A stretch of DNA of 64,000 nt, taken from NCBI GenBank assembly GCA_949775045.1, contig OX459095.1, forward strand, positions 20,013,311 to 20,077,310, given 5' to 3'. Below the pieces are notes generated by a model, which was given only the letters and a program-made list of their open reading frames with translations, ran no database searches and was not told the DNA's origin. Position 1 is the first letter of the stretch. Each line of letters starts with the position of its first letter. This stretch comes from Metridium senile (Eukaryota; Cnidaria; Anthozoa; Actiniaria; Metridiidae). The position numbers were made by a program, and so were the translations under genes. Shown here one piece after another: positions 59,621 through 64,000 of the stretch.

Positions 59621-61230
59621 AGTCAATATAATTTAATAACGAATTAGCCAAAAAACGTTATATTTAATTTATATACTTTTTCAGTCTTTTGTAATTGTGT
59701 TTATGTATGCGTAAAAAACTATCAAAAAATCAATAAAATATATAAAAAAACTGTTAATTGTTTATTGTAATTTCTATAGCATCTTTAATCGAAAAATATA
59801 ACTTTTCGAAGATTCAGCGCGCGCGGAGAGAGAATCAAAACAAAGCCCTGGAAATGCCAGTAAAATGTAAAATATTTCTCGCTCTCTTTTTGATTGACAT
59901 AATGTCAAAAACCTCATTGGCTATCGATGTAGATGACGCCATCGTGTAACGCAACGCACAAAAGGAAAGTTTGTCATTTACACGAGGGGCGGAGATTTCT
60001 CATTGAAAAAAGTCTCATAAAAGCATGTTAATGGACAATTCATGAATGGAAATTGATTAAATGTAAGTAAAAAATTGTAATAAATCTCACTGCCTTTTCT
60101 TAGGTTGGTTATCGTTTTCATTCTATGCACTTTTTCATCTTTTTCTCAAATTTTTAACTGTCACTTCAGTCAATAGTTTTGTTCACCAAAAAAGTGTTCA
60201 GAAATGTTTTTGATGGAAAATAACCATTCCCAAACGATAGTGTGAATAGCCTTATTATTATCCCTTTTATTTTTAAGTCATTAAGCTTATTTTGCTTTTG
60301 ATAACGCCTTGAAAAAGTGCTGTGGCTGAACAGTCGTTTTACGGCCGCTTTTTACCTTCTTTTATTTTCCAAAGTTATTAGTTAGGATTCCGGATAGAAA
60401 AGGTTAAACCTTTTCATCGTATTAGATTGACTAAAAAGTAGCAAATCTTCAAAACAAAACAAAAAGTTCTTTTGAAATGGAATTAAAAGCCTCAAGAATT
60501 ATAAGTTCTACCAACACAACTGATCGATTTGAAAAGACAAGGATTTTAAAACAAGCTGGTATTTTATTATGAAAAACTTTGTGTAACACATCATTTTGTT
60601 CTGTAAAAAAAACTTTAACGACTTTGAAGTAAAAACTACTAAAAAAGCTCGTTTCGTAAGCATAAAATAGTCAATATTGCTTAAATAAAAAGAAGTTTTC
60701 AACCAATTTTAAATTACGTTTGTATTTCGATTCATCTTTGATGTTTTCCGTTGATGAGGTTAAAGTACATAAATAAACAACTTTTTCAATCGAAAAAAGT
60801 CTCCGAAAAGTACAATTTACACATGCACAAAGGATTTTAAACCTTTTCTCTTTTGTTTCTATAATAAAACAGACAACGGATTTTTCCTTTTTGAACCTGA
60901 ATTATATTAATTAAGTTTTTAGGTGTTTTTTTTTTTTTTTTCACGCTCGTTAAGTTTTTCAGTATTAAAATAAGCTTACTGTCTCTCAAAAACTTGAAAC
61001 AAAAATTAAACTTGAACTTACTTTATCGGTGATTGTATTTTCCTGAGGTTTTCTACTCTTCAATGACGTCGACATTGATCATATTTTGACGAATAAATGT
61101 ATGTACTTGAATTTTGATTGATTTAACATTGTTCATAGTTTAACTGCCAAGCTTGAAAATCCTTCAATAAACTGTGCTAGGAAAGTTTTCATATCAAACA
61201 AAGTGGCTTCTTTAACATTTTTTTTTAAAT
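59621..61230. other. intergenic, no feature seen
   Basis: AT-rich DNA with only short chance ORFs. No RNA gene or transposon ends recognised. Confidence 0.5.
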
Positions 61231-61234
61231 TGCT

Positions 61235-61672
61235 GTAGTCTTTTAATATTCTTCCACGGAGGTATCTAGAAATACGTTTTCTTGATCTTTTGGAATCAGT
61301 CTTTTGCTTTTCTTTAGTATAATTTCTTCGTTTTTGTGTCCTTCAAGTTTATGTTCTTCTTCGGTCAAAACTTTCTTTATGTTCCTCGAAATTCATCTCC
61401 TCTCCTCGTTGATATTTTGTATTAATGAAAGCCCTGCTTTCCTCCGAAACGTTCGTTCTCGAAACCCTTTTTCTTTGGCGTTCATTTTCTCTGTTTTTCG
61501 TCTGACAAGTTTCGTCTACAATCTCGCTTTCTTTCTTTCTCTTTCAAGCCTGCGCTGTTCTTCATTGAAACTCCTTCGCCGTTCTCTTTCTCTTTCTTGT
61601 CTTCTTGTCTTTTCCTCTTCTGTTATCTGTCTTTTTCCCTTATTAATTTCGTTTTCTTTTTCTTTTGGCATT
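61235..61672 (-). pseudogene. broken ORF rich in Glu/Arg/Lys
   Basis: Read on the minus strand from 61672 the translation starts MPKEKENEINKGKRQ and runs as an EEEK-RR-QERERERRRR stretch, then hits a stop near 61515 and continues in shifted frames with similar charged content. Such charged segments precede the helicase part of Helitron and related element proteins and also occur in coiled coils. I cannot assign it. The plus-strand ORF over the same DNA is its shadow. Confidence 0.3.
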
Positions 61673-61824
61673 TTTTTTAAATTGAAGAAAGCTCAAGTAA
61701 AAGCGATAAAAAAGTTGACAAAACGTCGAGAAAAGCGAGAAAAAAGTTTTCTCAAGGAAGGATATTTTGACGCGCGCGCCCTCTTCAATTCCCGCCATAT
61801 AAAGTAGCCAATCAGAATCGCGAT

Positions 61825-61850
61825 GTACACGGACGGACGGACGGACGGAC
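61825..61850. repeat. (GGAC)n microsatellite
   Basis: Six GGAC units, about 90 bases before the GC-rich hairpin. Confidence 0.9.
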
Positions 61851-61919
61851 AGAATCGGGATTCCTGTGTCGGTCGACGAAAAATCAACTAGATGGGTTAC
61901 CATTTTTTCTTAAGTATGG

Positions 61920-61966
61920 TGCTCCGCTCGCGCGGGCCTTCGGCCCGCGCGGGAGCTCCGCTATAA
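61920..61966. repeat. GC-rich hairpin with TTCG loop
   Basis: GCTCGCGCGGGCC, loop TTCG, GGCCCGCGCGGGAGC form a long perfect stem, flanked by GCTCCGC / GGAGCTCCGC. It directly precedes the 78-bp array. The word GCGGAGCTCC also occurs at about 58975. Confidence 0.9.
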
Positions 61967-61967
61967 A

Positions 61968-62583
61968 CTAAGACATCCTTTGCAGGTTTCAGAGTGTGGA
62001 CCGTAGCTTAGATTGCGACAATGTTTTTTGAAATAGGTGTATAAACTAAGACATCCTTTGCAGGTTTCAGAGTGTGGACCGTAGCTTAGATTGCGACAAT
62101 GTTTTTTGAAATAGGTGTATAAACTAAGACATCCTTTGCAGGTTTCAGAGTGTGGACCGTAGCTTAGATTGCGACAATGTTTTTTGAAATAGGTGTATAA
62201 ACTAAGACATCCTTTGCAGGTTTCAGAGTGTGGACCGTAGCTTAGATTGCGACAATGTTTTTTGAAATAGGTGTATAAACTAAGACATCCTTTGCAGGTT
62301 TCAGAGTGTGGACCGTAGCTTAGATTGCGACAATGTTTTTTGAAATAGGTGTATAAACTAAGACATCCTTTGCAGGTTTCAGAGTGTGGACCGTAGCTTA
62401 GATTGCGACAATGTTTTTTGAAATAGGTGTATAAACTAAGACATCCTTTGCAGGTTTCAGAGTGTGGACCGTAGCTTAGATTGCGACAATGTTTTTTGAA
62501 ATAGGTGTATAAACTAAGACATCCTTTGCAGGTTTCAGAGTGTGGACCGTAGCTTAGATTGCGACAATGTTTTTTGAAATAGG
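61968..62583. repeat. eight identical 78-bp tandem repeats
   Basis: Units of 78 bases (ATAAACTAAGACATCCTTTG ... GAAATAGGTGT) repeat eight times without visible differences. A ninth, diverged partial unit continues at 62584-62660. Because 78 is 26 codons, one minus-strand frame stays open for 211 codons; each 26-residue unit reads CRNLSYGPHSETCKGC within it. No start or splice context ties it to a gene. Confidence 0.95.
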
Positions 62584-62690
62584 TGTATAAAGACATCCTT
62601 TGCAGCCGAGTGTTGACTAAAGCATTGTCTGCAACAACATTTTGAAATATTTATAAATGTCTAGTTAGTTTTAAAGGTTGCGTTGAGACA

Positions 62691-62696
62691 TTTATT
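62691..62696 (-). other. polyadenylation signal of the right-edge gene
   Basis: AATAAA on the minus strand about 75 bases after the stop of the small membrane protein. Confidence 0.5.
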
Positions 62697-62769
62697 TCCA
62701 AGCCTCCAAATATCCAGTTATATTTTAAAATACTTGATGTCTAGTTTAATTTACAAAGGTTTGTACTTG

Positions 62770-63979
62770 TTAGTTACTTTTCTTTTCATCTGCTGTAGTT
62801 TGATCACCAGATTTGAGCCATTTAATGCCACTTATCAATGACATTAGGATTGGAATACCAATAGGCAGAAACAAGGGAATGTAGATAGCGTATCTAGAAG
62901 AGCAGAAAAGAATATGAAACAGGTTCCCATTTAAATCTGTACTTCCCCATTTAAATCTGTACTTATGCAGATTGTGTTGATGTGTGCTAAACACACAGAT
63001 CAACCAATCAGAGTATATTATTTCTGAAGTGAACTCCTCTGATTGGTTGATCTGTGTGTTTAGCACACATCAACACAATTTGCATAAGTACAGATTTAAA
63101 TGGGAAAGTACAGATTTAAATGGGAACTTGTTATGAGAAGTTTAATCAAGTATACAACCTAATTCCACACTGTTATTCTCTTAAAAGCGTTTTTAGGATA
63201 GACTGCAATTAATAATAAAGTGAATAGAGTGCTCGCATTAAACCTGCCAACAATATTTTTTAAACAATTTGATGTAAACTAGTCCAGCAATAAAGTCATT
63301 GAGATTGACATGAGAAACCATATCATATTTAAAAAATATAAATATTATTTGCAATAACAAATCAGCTAATAATTCGGATGATATTAATATAACTCTGAGT
63401 TCACAAGGCTAGATTCTTTCATTCGATAACTATCTTATTGAAACCTTTTCTATGTTTTAGTATTACAGTGAAACAAAATATCATTCAAATGTCTTTACAG
63501 TGCGAATCAAAAAACCGTGGGCACCTAGAAATATTTTAGAAATCATTTATTCTTCATGAACAACTCAAAAACAACTCTAACTACAAAACGAAAAGACATA
63601 TATACTAAAATAAATATCACGTGACTCATTATAAGTTCACTTTCTGCGTGTGTAGAAAGTCAGTTGTGTTTGAAAGTAATATGGTCGTGAATTCAAACAA
63701 GCAGTATCTTCCCACGCTAGAAATACCTAACTTTCTACACGCGCGGAAAGTGATTATAAAATGAGTCACGTGATATCTATTTTAGTATATATGTCTTTTC
63801 AGGTGGACAACCTTTTTGAGATCGGCTGTATAGTAAGTTATTTCTGAGTTGTTCATTAATATTAATAAACAATAATATTTCAAGGTGCCCACAGTTTTTG
63901 GATTCGCACTGTAAAACTTACTTTTGATCATCGGGAAAGTACAACAAGGCCAGGATTGAAGGGTCAAAAAATGCTTTTT
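62770..63979 (-). CDS. small membrane protein, last two exons (partial)
   Basis: Exons 63922-63979 and 62770-62893 join in frame (donor AAAA then GTAAGT; acceptor TTCTAG) to KAFFDPSILALLYFPDDQK, then YAIYIPLFLPIGIPILMSLI as a transmembrane helix and a Lys-rich tail ending DEKKSN, like an ER-resident cytosolic tail. The 5' part lies beyond the window. The LPI-IP pattern in the helix faintly recalls PIG-Y, but the rest does not, so I leave it unnamed. The intron between the exons holds two MITEs. Confidence 0.6.
62920..63130. mobile_element. palindromic MITE
   Basis: About 210 bp of two arms: CAGGTTCCCATTTAAATCTG ... and its complement ending TGGGAACTTG. A repeated TTTAAATCTGTACTT is doubled in each arm and the inner arms read GATCAACCAATCAGAG / CTCTGATTGGTTGATC. 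The loop is about 20 bases. Confidence 0.9.
63498..63911. mobile_element. Tc1/mariner-type MITE, family A, copy 2, with insertion
   Basis: Ends CAGTGCGAATCAAAAAACCG and its complement with flanking TA. At 414 bp it is about 200 bp longer than copy 1. The excess is a nested palindrome at about 63590-63801. The TA at its right end is 9 bases from a splice donor of the membrane protein gene. Confidence 0.9.
63590..63801. mobile_element. palindromic element nested in the family A MITE
   Basis: AAAAGACATATATACTAAAA near 63591 and its complement near 63783 bound arms that continue through TATCACGTGACTCA / TGAGTCACGTGATA and ACTTTCTGCG / CGCGGAAAGT. Confidence 0.85.
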
Positions 63980-64000
63980 CTGAAAATAACAAGTAGTATT

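Noticed and set aside
61961..62596. 211-codon minus-strand ORF in the 78-bp array
   Set aside because: The frame stays open only because 78 is divisible by 3; the diverged ninth unit has a stop in the same frame. Kept as a repeat and a finding, not a gene.

Overview
The window is a stretch of nuclear DNA from an animal. It is AT-rich, has intron-bearing genes with GT-AG splice sites, and is crowded with small inverted-repeat transposons, minisatellites and simple repeats. The gene set (LIM homeobox, RBM19, COX6A, AIFM3, RNase P RNA, tRNA-Glu) is metazoan. An archaeal-type YchF GTPase gene and the repeat style (GCGGAGCTCC hairpin, TTAA elements, hAT-like CAGGGTTCGTAC ends) point to an early-branching animal, most likely a cnidarian. 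That placement is inference. Exon models were built by hand from splice sites; every complete multi-exon model closes in frame.

Layout. 1-3446: no gene secured, only a possible minus-strand first exon. 3447-8458 (+): a four-exon Lhx1/5-type LIM-homeodomain gene. 8459-13780: gene-poor. 13781-13852 (+): tRNA-Glu(CTC). 14360-14680 (+): RNase P RNA with a Pol III type-3 promoter. 14962-24857 (-): RBM19, 14 exons, six RRMs, with a SINE, a hAT-like MITE and low-complexity introns. 25539-27877 (-): one three-exon gene joining an RWDD1/Gir2-like RWD domain to a complete archaeal-type YchF GTPase. It shares a 163-bp divergent promoter with 28041-30553 (+), COX6A. 31635-57617 (+): AIFM3, 20 exons over 26 kb. 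59107-59620: dead LINE fragment. 61968-62583: eight 78-bp repeats. 62770-63979 (-): last two exons of a small membrane protein running off the right edge.

Functional themes are mitochondrial (COX6A, AIFM3 with Rieske and FAD/NAD domains), RNA processing and ribosome biogenesis (RBM19, RNase P RNA, tRNA) and translation-linked GTPase (RWD-YchF). The AIFM3 introns are a transposon sink: a 69/138-bp minisatellite split by a 2.49-kb DNA transposon carrying its own small spliced gene, a 2.86-kb TTAA element with 1.1-kb arms, nested MITEs, and a 74-bp array that has copied the end of exon 16 with its splice donor thirteen times.

The strongest candidates for something new are the RWD-YchF fusion, the amplified splice-donor array in AIFM3, and the unclassified CCCGTAC-ended element inside the minisatellite.
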